Source: CAYMPH01 sp964529415 (GTDB lineage: Bacteria > Spirochaetota > UBA4802 > UBA5550). Taken from it: a stretch of 64,000 nucleotides of DNA. Positions 35,566 to 44,576 of this stretch are shown here, piece after piece. Under the pieces are notes generated by a model. That model made no database searches, had not been told where the DNA came from, and saw only the letters and a list, made by a program, of their open reading frames with translations. The position numbers were made by a program, and so were the translations under genes. Numbering within the stretch: the stretch's first letter is position 1; each line of letters opens with the position of its first letter. The DNA lies in contig CAZGWD010000001.1 in NCBI GenBank assembly GCA_964529415.1, positions 186,001 to 250,000 of the forward strand, given 5' to 3'.

Positions 35566-37749
35566 TTATGCTTTGAATCTTTTTAGAGCAAGTGAGTTTG
35601 ATACAACAGAAACAGAACTTAAAGCCATTGCAGCTCCTGCAAACACGGGATTCAGCAAACCAAGCGCAGCAACAGGAATTCCTATGACATTATAAAAAAA
35701 TGCCCAAAACAGATTCTGCTTAATTTTAGTCATGGTTTTTCTTGAAAGCATTATTGCGGTAACAACTGAAAGCAGATCGCCTTTTATTAGTGTGATATCA
35801 GATGATTCAATTGCAATATCTGTACCAGTGCCGATTGCAATGCCTATATCCGCTGATACAAGAGCTGGAGAATCATTTATTCCATCTCCGGCCATTGCAA
35901 CAATCCTTCCTTCATTTTTTAACTTGATAATCTCCTCTGATTTCCCGTCAGGTAAAACTTCAGCAATGACTTTTTTAATTCCTGCAAGATTGGCTATATA
36001 CTGCGCTGTTCTTAGATTATCACCTGTAATCATAATCACTTCAAGGCCTAATTTTTTCAGCTGTTTTACTGCTTCAGAAGAGGTTTTTTTAAGTGTATCA
36101 GCAACAGCTATCAGGCCTGCAGTTTCATTATTTACTGCAGCTATCATTACAGTCTTACCGGTTTTTTCAAGGGAATCTATCTTATCAATAAATGATGAGT
36201 ATGATATTTTTTTATCATTCATGAATTTGGCATTACCTATTGAAATTTTTTTGCCTGATATAACCGCATCTACACCCTTACCGGGAACTGCCTGAAATTC
36301 CTGAACAGGCAGAAGTTCTCCGTAATTCAAAAACGCATAATCTGAAATTGCAGCTGCTACAGGATGCTCTGAATTTTTTTCTGCAGATCCTGCAAGAATT
36401 GCAAGTTCGCTGTCTGTAAAATTTTCTGCAGAAATTATATCTGTTACCACAGGCTTGCCTTGTGTAAGAGTTCCTGTTTTATCAAGTACTATTGTATTTA
36501 TTTTATGCGCAAGTTCAAGGCTGTCCGGATTTTTAATAAGGATGCCGTTTTCTGCTCCTTTGCCTGTGCCAACCATAATTGCTGTTGGAGTTGCAAGGCC
36601 TAAAGCGCATGGGCAGGCAATAACAAGAACAGCAACAGCTGCCATTAATCCGCCTGTGAAATTTCCAAAACCGAAATACCAGACAGAAAATGTAACTGCT
36701 GCAATTGCAAGGACTGATGGCACAAAAATACCTGCAATCTTATCTGCAAGTTTTTGAATCGAAGGTTTAAGTCCCTGGGCTTTTTCAACAGATTCTATAA
36801 TATGCGAGAGAAAGGTATTTTTTCCTATTTTTTCAGCAGTAAATTTAAATGTTCCGTAAAGATTGATTGTACCTGCTGAAACAGGATTTCCGTATAATTT
36901 GTCCACAGGCATACTTTCGCCTGTTATCATGCTTTCATCAACTGAAGATTCTCCTTCAAGAATTGTGCCGTCAGCAGGAATTCTTTCTCCTGGCTTAATC
37001 AGAACTATATCACCAGGCAGAACATTATCTATCGAAGTTAATGTTTCCACGTCATTTTTAATAATTACTGCTTTATCCGGCTGAAGATTCATAAGCTTTT
37101 TTATAGCCTCAGATGTCCGTCCTTTTGCTGATTCTTCAAGATATTTGCCGAGCAGTACTAAAGTTATAATTACTGTAGAGGCTTCAAAATACAGATTCAT
37201 TTTGTCTGTAGAAACTGGAGAAAAAAAACCGTTATATACGCTGAATGAAAAAGCGGATAATGTTCCTATCGAAACAAGAACATCCATTCCGGGGCTCAAT
37301 GATTTTAAACTGTGATATGAATTTTTATAGAACCGCCAGCCAACAACAAATTGAACCGGAGCTGAGAGGAAAAGCTGAAATAACGGATCATGAAGTAAAT
37401 GAATATTAATATTAACAAGCTGAAGTAACATACCAAGTACAAGCGGAAAAGATAAAATTGATGATATGAAAATAAGGATTTTCAGCTTTTTTATTTCATC
37501 CAGTTTCTTCTCATTAACTTCATTTTGAGCAATTGCTTCGTAACCAAGATTATGTACTGTTTCTATTAACTTTTCAATATTTACACTTTCCGGATTAATA
37601 TCAATATAAGCTTTTTCTGCAGCAAAATTTACATTAGCTGAATTAACTCCAATAGTTTTATTGAGTCCTTTTTCAATTCTAAGTGCGCATGCTGCACACG
37701 ACATTCCTGAAAGCTGCAGTTCTATTTTTTTAGTCATAATTTTTCTCAT
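35566..37749 (-). CDS. copA: Copper-exporting P1B-type ATPase
   Basis: This 727-residue pump moves Cu(I) out of the cytoplasm. One N-terminal HMA domain has GMSCAAC (C18, C21). Eight TM helices carry the intramembrane ACPCALGLATPT (CPC metal site). The cytoplasmic loop has GESMPV, DKTGTLTQGKP (phosphorylated Asp), HPVAAA and GDGINDSPAL; TM helices 7 and 8 near the C-terminus carry YN and MALSSVSVVSNS. These are CopA signatures. Translation may start at 37749 or at the ATG at 37737. No metalloregulator is adjacent. Confidence 0.93.
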   Translation of the reverse strand: MRKIMTKKIELQLSGMSCAACALRIEKGLNKTIGVNSANVNFAAEKAYIDINPESVNIEKLIETVHNLGYEAIAQNEVNEKKLDEIKKLKILIFISSILSFPLVLGMLLQLVNINIHLLHDPLFQLFLSAPVQFVVGWRFYKNSYHSLKSLSPGMDVLVSIGTLSAFSFSVYNGFFSPVSTDKMNLYFEASTVIITLVLLGKYLEESAKGRTSEAIKKLMNLQPDKAVIIKNDVETLTSIDNVLPGDIVLIKPGERIPADGTILEGESSVDESMITGESMPVDKLYGNPVSAGTINLYGTFKFTAEKIGKNTFLSHIIESVEKAQGLKPSIQKLADKIAGIFVPSVLAIAAVTFSVWYFGFGNFTGGLMAAVAVLVIACPCALGLATPTAIMVGTGKGAENGILIKNPDSLELAHKINTIVLDKTGTLTQGKPVVTDIISAENFTDSELAILAGSAEKNSEHPVAAAISDYAFLNYGELLPVQEFQAVPGKGVDAVISGKKISIGNAKFMNDKKISYSSFIDKIDSLEKTGKTVMIAAVNNETAGLIAVADTLKKTSSEAVKQLKKLGLEVIMITGDNLRTAQYIANLAGIKKVIAEVLPDGKSEEIIKLKNEGRIVAMAGDGINDSPALVSADIGIAIGTGTDIAIESSDITLIKGDLLSVVTAIMLSRKTMTKIKQNLFWAFFYNVIGIPVAALGLLNPVFAGAAMALSSVSVVSNSLALKRFKA

Positions 37750-37901
37750 TTTCGCATTATTTAATCAATCCTAAGAATATAATAAGAAAATTTAAAACAA
37801 ACAAGCAAAATTAAATATATATTGAGGATTTATGTTTTCGTACAATAAAACCGCTTTTATACCGATAATAAATATTATAATTTCCCTGGAACGAATAAGA
37901 A

Positions 37902-38609
37902 ATGAAACATACTGATAATAATATACTGCAGAAAATAACTATATTACTGATGCTTCTTATTTTACCTGTATTGATTTCTGCTGAGGATTATCAGTATCAG
38001 TATTTTAATAATGAAAAGGATGAAAGCCAGTACCTTCCATTCTCAGATTATATTGCTCGAAACAGGCTTCATAATGATACAGTTCCTCACTTTCTTGAAG
38101 ATTTTTATGTTCTGTACGGTCTTAAACAATATTATAATGAGAATACGTTAAGGAAAAATATATCATATTTGCAGGCTGCTCTGAAAAGCAATTTCAGATT
38201 CCCTTCGAAAGCACTTGTTAAAATTAACTCAGATAAAGAATATCACAAATATAGAAATCTTATGTATATGCATATAAATCTTTTGATAATGAGAAGCCAT
38301 ATGACAATAGCTTCGAAATATGACAGGATAGAAGTAAAATTTTATGATCCTGTTTTTTCAAAACAAATAAATGAAAGCATGGACATTGCTGAAAAATATT
38401 ATAAGGAAGCTCTGCCTTTCTGGAAAGAAGCTCAGAAATATTCCAAAGAAGCAGGCAAAATTAAAATTACAACGGATCTAAGTTTTATGGAATCTGAAAG
38501 ATTTTCAATTAATAACGGTTCTCTCGATTTTGAAAAAATAATTAACACTCACCTTAAAAAGATTGAAAAGAAACGCAGAAAGCTTTCATCGTCAACTGCA
38601 GCTAAATAA
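37902..38609 (+). CDS. Exported protein of unknown function
   Basis: The 235-residue product has a signal peptide (about 8-28, LLMLLILPVLISA) and a helical, strongly charged mature part in which aromatic and Lys residues alternate. The C-terminal 40 residues are very basic. I see no recognised motif. It diverges from copA across 152 bases, which hold an AT-rich region without a clear metal-operator dyad. Confidence 0.6.
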   Translation: MKHTDNNILQKITILLMLLILPVLISAEDYQYQYFNNEKDESQYLPFSDYIARNRLHNDTVPHFLEDFYVLYGLKQYYNENTLRKNISYLQAALKSNFRFPSKALVKINSDKEYHKYRNLMYMHINLLIMRSHMTIASKYDRIEVKFYDPVFSKQINESMDIAEKYYKEALPFWKEAQKYSKEAGKIKITTDLSFMESERFSINNGSLDFEKIINTHLKKIEKKRRKLSSSTAAK

Positions 38610-38692
38610 AATAATAAAAAGTAATTGCAATAACCCTGCATATAATCTATATTTAAAATAAATTAAGTATAATTTAGAATGGTAAGCTATTG

Positions 38693-38881
38693 ATGGAAAA
38701 TTTGAAGTTAGGCGAATATCTTGTAAAAGGCGGTTCTATTTCTGAATGGCAGCTTGATTTAGCATTAAAAAAGCAGGCAAAAGACGGCGGTCTTCTTGGT
38801 GAAATTTTAATTAGCCTTGGATATATTCATGACGAGCAATTAATTAAAGCTCTCAGGAGTCAGGCTGAAGATAGATTATAA
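38693..38881 (+). CDS. Small protein resembling the N-terminal domain of GspE/PilB (MshEN-like)
   Basis: The 62-residue protein (LKLGEYLVKGGSISEWQLDLAL, later LLGEILISLGYIHDEQLIKAL) has the LG-x-L-V...I...QL-x-AL...G..LGE.L..LG pattern of the T2SSE/MshEN N-terminal domain, which in GspE or MshE contacts partner proteins or c-di-GMP. Here it stands alone with no ATPase attached. ATG 38693 is preferred over TTG 38690. It lies 14 bases before the outer membrane protein gene and may be cotranscribed with it. Confidence 0.7.
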   Translation: MENLKLGEYLVKGGSISEWQLDLALKKQAKDGGLLGEILISLGYIHDEQLIKALRSQAEDRL

Positions 38882-38894
38882 AATAGAGGTTTAC

Positions 38895-39473
38895 ATGAAT
38901 AAAAAATTTGCAATTATAATAATTTTTTTAATGTTTATTCCAGTTGTTCTTTCTGCTCAGGAGTTTAAACCTGTATCAATAGGAATAAATGTAACAGCAG
39001 GCGGAAGATACGATAATGTGAGAATGTGCGTGGCTACAGGCGGAGTATCTGGAGGCCCGGTAGCTGATATCATGCTTAATACAAGATTCAGCCCATCAAA
39101 TGATTTTTCTTTTGTTCTTAATTTTCCGATTTTTCGCCCTATTCTTTTCGCATCTGCATTCAGCATGCTTCAGTTTGAACCTCAATTAACATTTGAATTC
39201 AGAACAAAAATTTCTGAAAAATTATTTTTTGTCGGAGGACCGGGTCTTGGAGTAAGTTTAAACTACGGGCCAGACTATCATTCGAGCTTTAATTCAAGAG
39301 GCATGCCGTTTTTTTCTGCAGGGCCTATAATCAGTTCACTTTTTGGTTTGGGATTTTATGCAGGAAAAACTTATATGGTAACAGGATTAAGAATTTTTGC
39401 AATTCCACTTTTTTCCGATACTCTATCAGGGGTAGTTCTCGGCGGAGCTATTGATGTAAGTTTTTATTTTTAA
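38895..39473 (+). CDS. Outer membrane beta-barrel-like protein
   Basis: The 192-residue product has a signal peptide (1-21, ending VLSAQ) and about eight amphipathic strands rich in Phe and Gly, ending in VSFYF with the C-terminal Phe recognised by the barrel assembly machinery. A small porin-like or OmpA-barrel-like role is inferred; no family was recognised. AGAGG precedes the ATG. Confidence 0.68.
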   Translation: MNKKFAIIIIFLMFIPVVLSAQEFKPVSIGINVTAGGRYDNVRMCVATGGVSGGPVADIMLNTRFSPSNDFSFVLNFPIFRPILFASAFSMLQFEPQLTFEFRTKISEKLFFVGGPGLGVSLNYGPDYHSSFNSRGMPFFSAGPIISSLFGLGFYAGKTYMVTGLRIFAIPLFSDTLSGVVLGGAIDVSFYF

Positions 39474-39516
39474 ATAAAGATGTTTTAGTATTAAAGCAGG
39501 ATTAGTTTTGAGTTGA

Positions 39517-40428
39517 TTATTTAGTTCCTGTAATATTTAATAAGTAACTATAAAATTCATTTTCAGAATTTATTATTCTGTTCAATACCTCAGATGGATA
39601 AACCGTTTCAATTTTAATATCCGCAAGAGTTTTTTTTATTATTTCTGAAGCTTTGTTTTTATCAAAAGTATTGAGTAATCCCAAATCAATTATTCCCATT
39701 TCCTTTTGTACTATTTTTGTAAGAATCCCGTGATATTCTGTTGGATTAATTGTCATTGGAACAGTTCTGCAGGCAAATCCCTCATAAATGGTCAGCCCGA
39801 AATGAGAAACTATAATTTTCGATCTTAGAATTGCTTCTGAATATTCCAGGTTGAATTTTTTCTTTTCTCCATTTTGAAATAGGAATGATTCATTTCCTGA
39901 AAGAACAGCGTAAGTTGAATTAGCAGGGAAAAGATTTGTAATCAATGAGACATAATTCGAATCGGGTTTATAGCCTGTATAAAATGCAATATCAATATCT
40001 TTATTATAAATGTGATTGGGCTGCAGTGATTTTATAGATTCAGAAAAGTTATAACCGAATATAAATTTATTTATATCATGAGTATTTGTTTGCGGATCCG
40101 GAAGGATGCTGATTTTAAAATCAGCATATACTGCACCTTCTCCAAGATCATCAATTACAAGAACAGGAGCTGTTTTTTTTAATTCTTCAATCTGATCCTG
40201 AGAAGAATCACGCATATCTCTTATTAAAAATTTTGTGTCTGGATGAATATCATTTATGATGATATCATCAAATTCTCTGTAACCTTCGATGAATGTTTTC
40301 TGATTAATAATGTATGCTTTAAAATCTTTTTTTGAATTGATTAAACTGGCGAGTGCCATCATTCTTTGAATATGCCCAGAGCCGATAGAAGCGCTCCAAT
40401 GCGTGATAATTGATATTACTTTACACAT
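39517..40428 (-). CDS. PseG/SpsG-like UDP-sugar hydrolase or glycosyltransferase
   Basis: The 303-residue protein has a GT-B-like layout. GSGHIQRMMALA near the N-terminus matches PseG's GxGHxxRxxxLA catalytic-His loop; the C-terminal half has SHFGLTIYEGFACRTVPM, similar to the UDP-binding end of PseG. PseG removes UDP from UDP-2,4-diacetamido sugar in pseudaminate synthesis. It overlaps the SpsF-like gene by 8 bases and completes the sugar trio. The exact sugar is not visible; a plain glycosyltransferase is possible. Confidence 0.75.
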   Translation of the reverse strand: MCKVISIITHWSASIGSGHIQRMMALASLINSKKDFKAYIINQKTFIEGYREFDDIIINDIHPDTKFLIRDMRDSSQDQIEELKKTAPVLVIDDLGEGAVYADFKISILPDPQTNTHDINKFIFGYNFSESIKSLQPNHIYNKDIDIAFYTGYKPDSNYVSLITNLFPANSTYAVLSGNESFLFQNGEKKKFNLEYSEAILRSKIIVSHFGLTIYEGFACRTVPMTINPTEYHGILTKIVQKEMGIIDLGLLNTFDKNKASEIIKKTLADIKIETVYPSEVLNRIINSENEFYSYLLNITGTK

Positions 40429-41164
40429 ATGTTGAGTGTGTCATTCCACGTTGTTTTATTCCGGTGTTAATTTTTATAAGTTCAGGATTTTTCTCGAGGA
40501 AGCTGATAACTGTTTCAAGGGAAAAGTTTTTGCCTTTATATAAGGCTTCATAAATTTTTGAAGCAAGGGAGTAGTCTTCTTTCGTATCAACAGTTAAGCG
40601 AAGATTTTCAAACGGATTTTCAAACGTAGCCGGGTGTCTTTCAATATTAAAAAGTTCAGGATGCTCTTTAATGTATGGAGTTACGTGTTCAAAATGGTAT
40701 CCTTCGTGGCTCATGGCAAAAGCATCATCCAGAGCTGATTTTTTAATAATTTCTACTGCAGTACCTATTGGAATTTTTACTAAAGATGAAAGATCCGCAC
40801 CTGATTCAACTGCAATTTCAAGAGCCATTGATGCATATGTTGGATCTGTGAAAGGGTTGTCGCCTGTAATTCGTACAATATAATCTGACCCGTGTTTATC
40901 TGAAGCAAGTTTATATCTTTCAAGAACATTGTTTTCAGAGCCTCTGAATACAGAAATTCCGCATTCAGCAGCAATCAATTCCAGCGGATCATTTATTTTA
41001 GATTCTCCGGTTGCAAGAACTACAGCAGAAATATTTTCAATTTCCTTTGCTCTTTCAATGATATGCCATATTAAAGGTTTGCCTGCAAGAGGAAGTAAAG
41101 ACTTGCCAGGAAGTCTTTCAGAGCTCATTCTTGCCTGGATTATAGCTGTTGCTTTTATTTTCAT
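40421..41164 (-). CDS. SpsF-like cytidylyltransferase (CMP-NeuNAc/KDO synthetase family)
   Basis: The 247-residue protein starts with the nucleotide-binding signature AIIQARMSSERLPGKSLLPL, followed by PLIWHIIERA, VRITGDNPFTD (metal-binding Asp) and FEHVTPYI. This matches SpsF, usually annotated as a spore coat polysaccharide or acylneuraminate cytidylyltransferase, which activates a sugar acid with CTP. It lies between the radical SAM gene (16 bases) and the PseG-like gene (overlap). Confidence 0.88.
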   Translation of the reverse strand: MKIKATAIIQARMSSERLPGKSLLPLAGKPLIWHIIERAKEIENISAVVLATGESKINDPLELIAAECGISVFRGSENNVLERYKLASDKHGSDYIVRITGDNPFTDPTYASMALEIAVESGADLSSLVKIPIGTAVEIIKKSALDDAFAMSHEGYHFEHVTPYIKEHPELFNIERHPATFENPFENLRLTVDTKEDYSLASKIYEALYKGKNFSLETVISFLEKNPELIKINTGIKQRGMTHSTYV

Positions 41165-41180
41165 TTTTCTTATTTAAAAA

Positions 41181-42683
41181 TCAGTAATTAAAGGTGTACC
41201 ATTCATCACAAGATTTGCAATCAGGTTTTACTGAAAATTTCCCTGAATAATCGGAAATAAACGCATTTTTTCCTTTTTCCCATAAATCAGAAACAGATTC
41301 TGAATTAATATTTCCTCTTGCTGATTTTCCGTCAACATCCTGTTTGCAGAAACAAACTGATCCGTCTGATATAATATACATGTCTCTTTGAAGATGCCAG
41401 CAGGGAACTCTATCTACAGGAGAAAGATCAGAATATCTTCTGTCATCAATTGAACCGGAATATATATTTTGTTTCTGAAGAATTATTTTTACTTTATTTT
41501 TTTCAAGCAAGTCATAATACTTATCTATAATTGGTTTAGTTTCATTGATTTTCATGATTTGAGTATATAGATTCGGGGATATTTTTTCAGAATTATTTAA
41601 TTCTATAATATTTTTAAATACTACTTCGAAAAAGTCGTTGCTGTGTATTTTTGAATAGCTGTCTTTATCAAGACCGTTGAAATTTATTATAGTAGTGATT
41701 TTTCCTGCTCCTTTTTCCTCAAGAAAAGAGAGGTAATTTGAATCAGCTTTTATTCCATTTGTCTCAACAATTATTCTTTCAACAGAAGAATTTTCCAATG
41801 CAGTTTGTGCAATTTTATAAAAATCCGGATTATATAAAGGCTCGCCTGATCCGCCAAAACAGATTGTGTATGGCAGTTTAAATTTTTCCATTTCTGAAAT
41901 TATTTTTTTAAATGTTGATAAAGGCATATCAGCATGATTTTTTTCCAGTGTATTCCTGTAGCAGAAAATGCAGTCAAGATCACAGTTTCCAGTTATTTCT
42001 ATTTCAAGATATGATGGTCCTATGTATAAAATATCTGGATGTTTTTCAATAATAGGTTTAATTTCAGAATAAGCAGGAATTGATTCTGTAAGAGAAATAA
42101 TATTCTCCATAATTTTTTTATCACGCGGATTTGAACAGCGGAATGAAATTCTTTTATCTCTTATATCCGGCTCTTTATAATAAAGTTCAACATCGAACTG
42201 GTTTATGTTTGATTTAATAATTTTTCCAAGCTGAAGTGTTTTTTCATTTGTATGAGGCAGCAGCTTGATTAAATCGGCTGAAAAAATTTCACATGCCAGA
42301 CCTTCAGGAAGATTATCGGAGTAGGTGAATTCAGCAAGATATTCCAGGTGAATAGAAATCATTTCTTCAATAATTGAAATATCAAAAAAAGGAGAATCTG
42401 CATATAATTTTACAATATTTCCGGATTTGGTTTTAGAAAATATATTCTTCCAGAAATCCACTCCGTCATTACCTTCTCTGATTATAACATTTTCAAATTG
42501 AGAGAACTTCTCAGATACAGAAGGCGGAACAGAGAAAAAAATTTTATTAATCAGTTTTGAATCTTTAAGTTTATTGAAAAGCAAATCGGGAATAAAATTT
42601 TTATTAATATATAAATGATCAATATCTGATCCGGCTGAATGCGCATCAGCAAATATCAGAATATCTGTATTTATTTCACTCAA
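41181..42683 (-). CDS. Radical SAM/SPASM protein with degenerate nucleotidyltransferase N-terminus (spiro-SPASM-like)
   Basis: The 500-residue protein has two parts. Residues 1-200 align by eye with the neighbouring SpsF-like enzyme (NIVKLYADSPFFD against YIVRITGDNPFTD), but the nucleotide-binding loop is gone. Residues 225-420 form a radical SAM core with C234-x3-C238-x2-C241, then CFGGSGEP. The C-terminus is a SPASM domain (CWHL, CFCK and CKSCDEW cysteines) that binds auxiliary iron-sulfur clusters. The architecture fits the spirochaete-specific spiro-SPASM family I recall. The substrate is unknown. It follows the PpiC gene by 7 bases. Confidence 0.85.
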   Translation of the reverse strand: MSEINTDILIFADAHSAGSDIDHLYINKNFIPDLLFNKLKDSKLINKIFFSVPPSVSEKFSQFENVIIREGNDGVDFWKNIFSKTKSGNIVKLYADSPFFDISIIEEMISIHLEYLAEFTYSDNLPEGLACEIFSADLIKLLPHTNEKTLQLGKIIKSNINQFDVELYYKEPDIRDKRISFRCSNPRDKKIMENIISLTESIPAYSEIKPIIEKHPDILYIGPSYLEIEITGNCDLDCIFCYRNTLEKNHADMPLSTFKKIISEMEKFKLPYTICFGGSGEPLYNPDFYKIAQTALENSSVERIIVETNGIKADSNYLSFLEEKGAGKITTIINFNGLDKDSYSKIHSNDFFEVVFKNIIELNNSEKISPNLYTQIMKINETKPIIDKYYDLLEKNKVKIILQKQNIYSGSIDDRRYSDLSPVDRVPCWHLQRDMYIISDGSVCFCKQDVDGKSARGNINSESVSDLWEKGKNAFISDYSGKFSVKPDCKSCDEWYTFNY

Positions 42684-42690
42684 TCTGAAG

Positions 42691-43758
42691 TTATCCTTTT
42701 ACGTACTTCGGCATAAATATTTTAACATCGGATTCAGTTCTTCTTTTATTTACCCATTTATGAAACTGCTCAAGCATGCTTTCATTATATAATTTAAACA
42801 TTATCAGCTTTTCAACTTTTTCATATGAAACAGGTTTTCTATCAACCAGTTTAATCAAATGATATCCGAAAGAAGATGATACTACATTTGAGAGTTCTCC
42901 TTTTCTATAAAGCTGATTTGCATAAGTTGCAAAATACGGATCAAGGTCCTGAAGCAGAACTGTGCCGAGGTCCCCGCCTTTCTGTGCGCTCACAGGATCC
43001 TGCGAATACTGAGAAGCGAGTTTTTCAAATGATTCACCAGCCATAATTCTTGCCCTGATATCAGCAAGTTTTTTATTTGTGCTTTTCTGTTCTGCAAGTG
43101 AGCCATCCATTGGTCTGATAAGTATGTGCTTTAAAGTAAATTCATCTCCAAGTTTATCGCTGTTATTTATGAACCATCTTTTTGTTTCCTCTTTTGATGG
43201 AGGCGTTACTCCAATGGCAATTGACATAACCTGCTCTCTTTTCATCTGAGTGCGGATATCCTCAAAAAATTCCCCAAAACTTATTTTTTTCTGATCTTCA
43301 ATAAACATGATAAAATCTGATGTCAGCTTATCAAGTTTTTCATTTTTACTTACAGGTTCTTCATCTATCTTTTTTTCTATTCTATCGCTGATTTCACGAA
43401 CTGTATTTTCAAGTTCCTTTTTATCAGTTATATTTTTGCTGTAAAAATCTTTCATGAGTCTCTGAACATAATCGAGAACTTTTTTATTTGTAACGATAAT
43501 AGACTGCGTGTTTGCGACTTCCGATACAAAGGCATTTTCAATGAATTGATCAATCATTTTGCTTTTTGTTGCATCATTTATTAAGCCATTATTAAGCTTG
43601 GCATTCTGATTCAGCTTGTTCATAATTTCACTTTCAACAATTGCTGTTTCATTAACTACAGCAATAACCATATCGTAGTGTTCCCACTTGTTATTCTGAG
43701 CTGAAGCGCAAATTGTTAATATTATGATGAATAAGGATACTTTCAGTATTTTTTTCAT
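42691..43758 (-). CDS. SurA-like periplasmic chaperone/PpiC-type prolyl isomerase
   Basis: The 355-residue protein has a signal peptide (about 1-20), a SurA-type N-terminal helical region (VIAVVNETAIVESEIMNK, about 30-190) and one parvulin domain (about 205-320): KHILIRP, QYSQDPVSAQKGGDLG and SFGYHLIKLVDR. It probably assists folding of outer membrane proteins such as those in this window. ATG 43758 is 2 bases after the murI stop; TTG 43764 overlaps that stop and is less likely. Ends in a basic tail. Confidence 0.85.
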   Translation of the reverse strand: MKKILKVSLFIIILTICASAQNNKWEHYDMVIAVVNETAIVESEIMNKLNQNAKLNNGLINDATKSKMIDQFIENAFVSEVANTQSIIVTNKKVLDYVQRLMKDFYSKNITDKKELENTVREISDRIEKKIDEEPVSKNEKLDKLTSDFIMFIEDQKKISFGEFFEDIRTQMKREQVMSIAIGVTPPSKEETKRWFINNSDKLGDEFTLKHILIRPMDGSLAEQKSTNKKLADIRARIMAGESFEKLASQYSQDPVSAQKGGDLGTVLLQDLDPYFATYANQLYRKGELSNVVSSSFGYHLIKLVDRKPVSYEKVEKLIMFKLYNESMLEQFHKWVNKRRTESDVKIFMPKYVKG

Positions 43759-43760
43759 AA

Positions 43761-44576
43761 TCAACCGTTTATTATAAATTTATTGAAACCAAATCCATGA
43801 TTTCCGAAGAAAACTTCTTTCAGTCTTTGAAGCGTTTCAGTTAAATCAGAAGCAAATAGTTCAATATTTCCTTTATGTCCTATGCCTTTAGTATTTTCAA
43901 GATTTTTTTCTTTAAGTATAGTCTGGACTTCATAGGCTATTTCTATTCCTGTGTCAACAAGTTCAATATCAGGAAAAACCTCGCATATTGATTTTTTCAG
44001 CAACGGAAAATGAGTGCATCCCAAAATAAGTGTTCTGACTCCTGAATTATACATGTCCTGAATGTATTCCCTGGCTGTCAGCTTTGCTATTTCAGTATCT
44101 GTCAATCCTTCTTCTGTTATTGAAACGAAAAGTGTAGCCTGCTGCTGTAAGATCTTTATATCCGGCATAATTTTTTTTATTGCTCTGACATATGAACCGC
44201 TCTGAACAGTTGCTCTTGTTCCTATAACTCCGATTATATCGCCTTTCAGCTTCTGAACAGCCGCTTTTGCTCCTGCGTCAATTACTCCGATTATCGGTAT
44301 ATCATATGAATTCCTCAGATGCTCAAGTGCTGCTGCTGAGGATGTATTGCACGCGATTACAATCATCTTTACGCCTCTTGAAATAAGATACTCGGCAATT
44401 TCAGTTGAGTATTTTATGATTGTTTCGCTTGAGCGTGTTCCATACGGGAAACGCGCTGTATCTCCAAAATAAATAATGTTTTCTGATGGCAGAAGATCGT
44501 GTACTGCTTTACAAACAGTTAATCCTCCGACACCGGAATCAAAAATTCCAATTGAACTCTCCGGATTTATTTCCAT
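43761..44576 (-). CDS. murI: Glutamate racemase
   Basis: Makes D-glutamate for peptidoglycan without a cofactor. The 271 residues show GIFDSGVGGLTV, FGDTARFPYG, the first catalytic Cys in IACNTSSAAAL, and the second in LGCTHFPLL. The gene start overlaps the end of cimA by 10 bases (ATGGAAATAA), so translation is likely coupled. It ends 2 bases before the PpiC gene. Confidence 0.95.
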   Translation of the reverse strand: MEINPESSIGIFDSGVGGLTVCKAVHDLLPSENIIYFGDTARFPYGTRSSETIIKYSTEIAEYLISRGVKMIVIACNTSSAAALEHLRNSYDIPIIGVIDAGAKAAVQKLKGDIIGVIGTRATVQSGSYVRAIKKIMPDIKILQQQATLFVSITEEGLTDTEIAKLTAREYIQDMYNSGVRTLILGCTHFPLLKKSICEVFPDIELVDTGIEIAYEVQTILKEKNLENTKGIGHKGNIELFASDLTETLQRLKEVFFGNHGFGFNKFIING

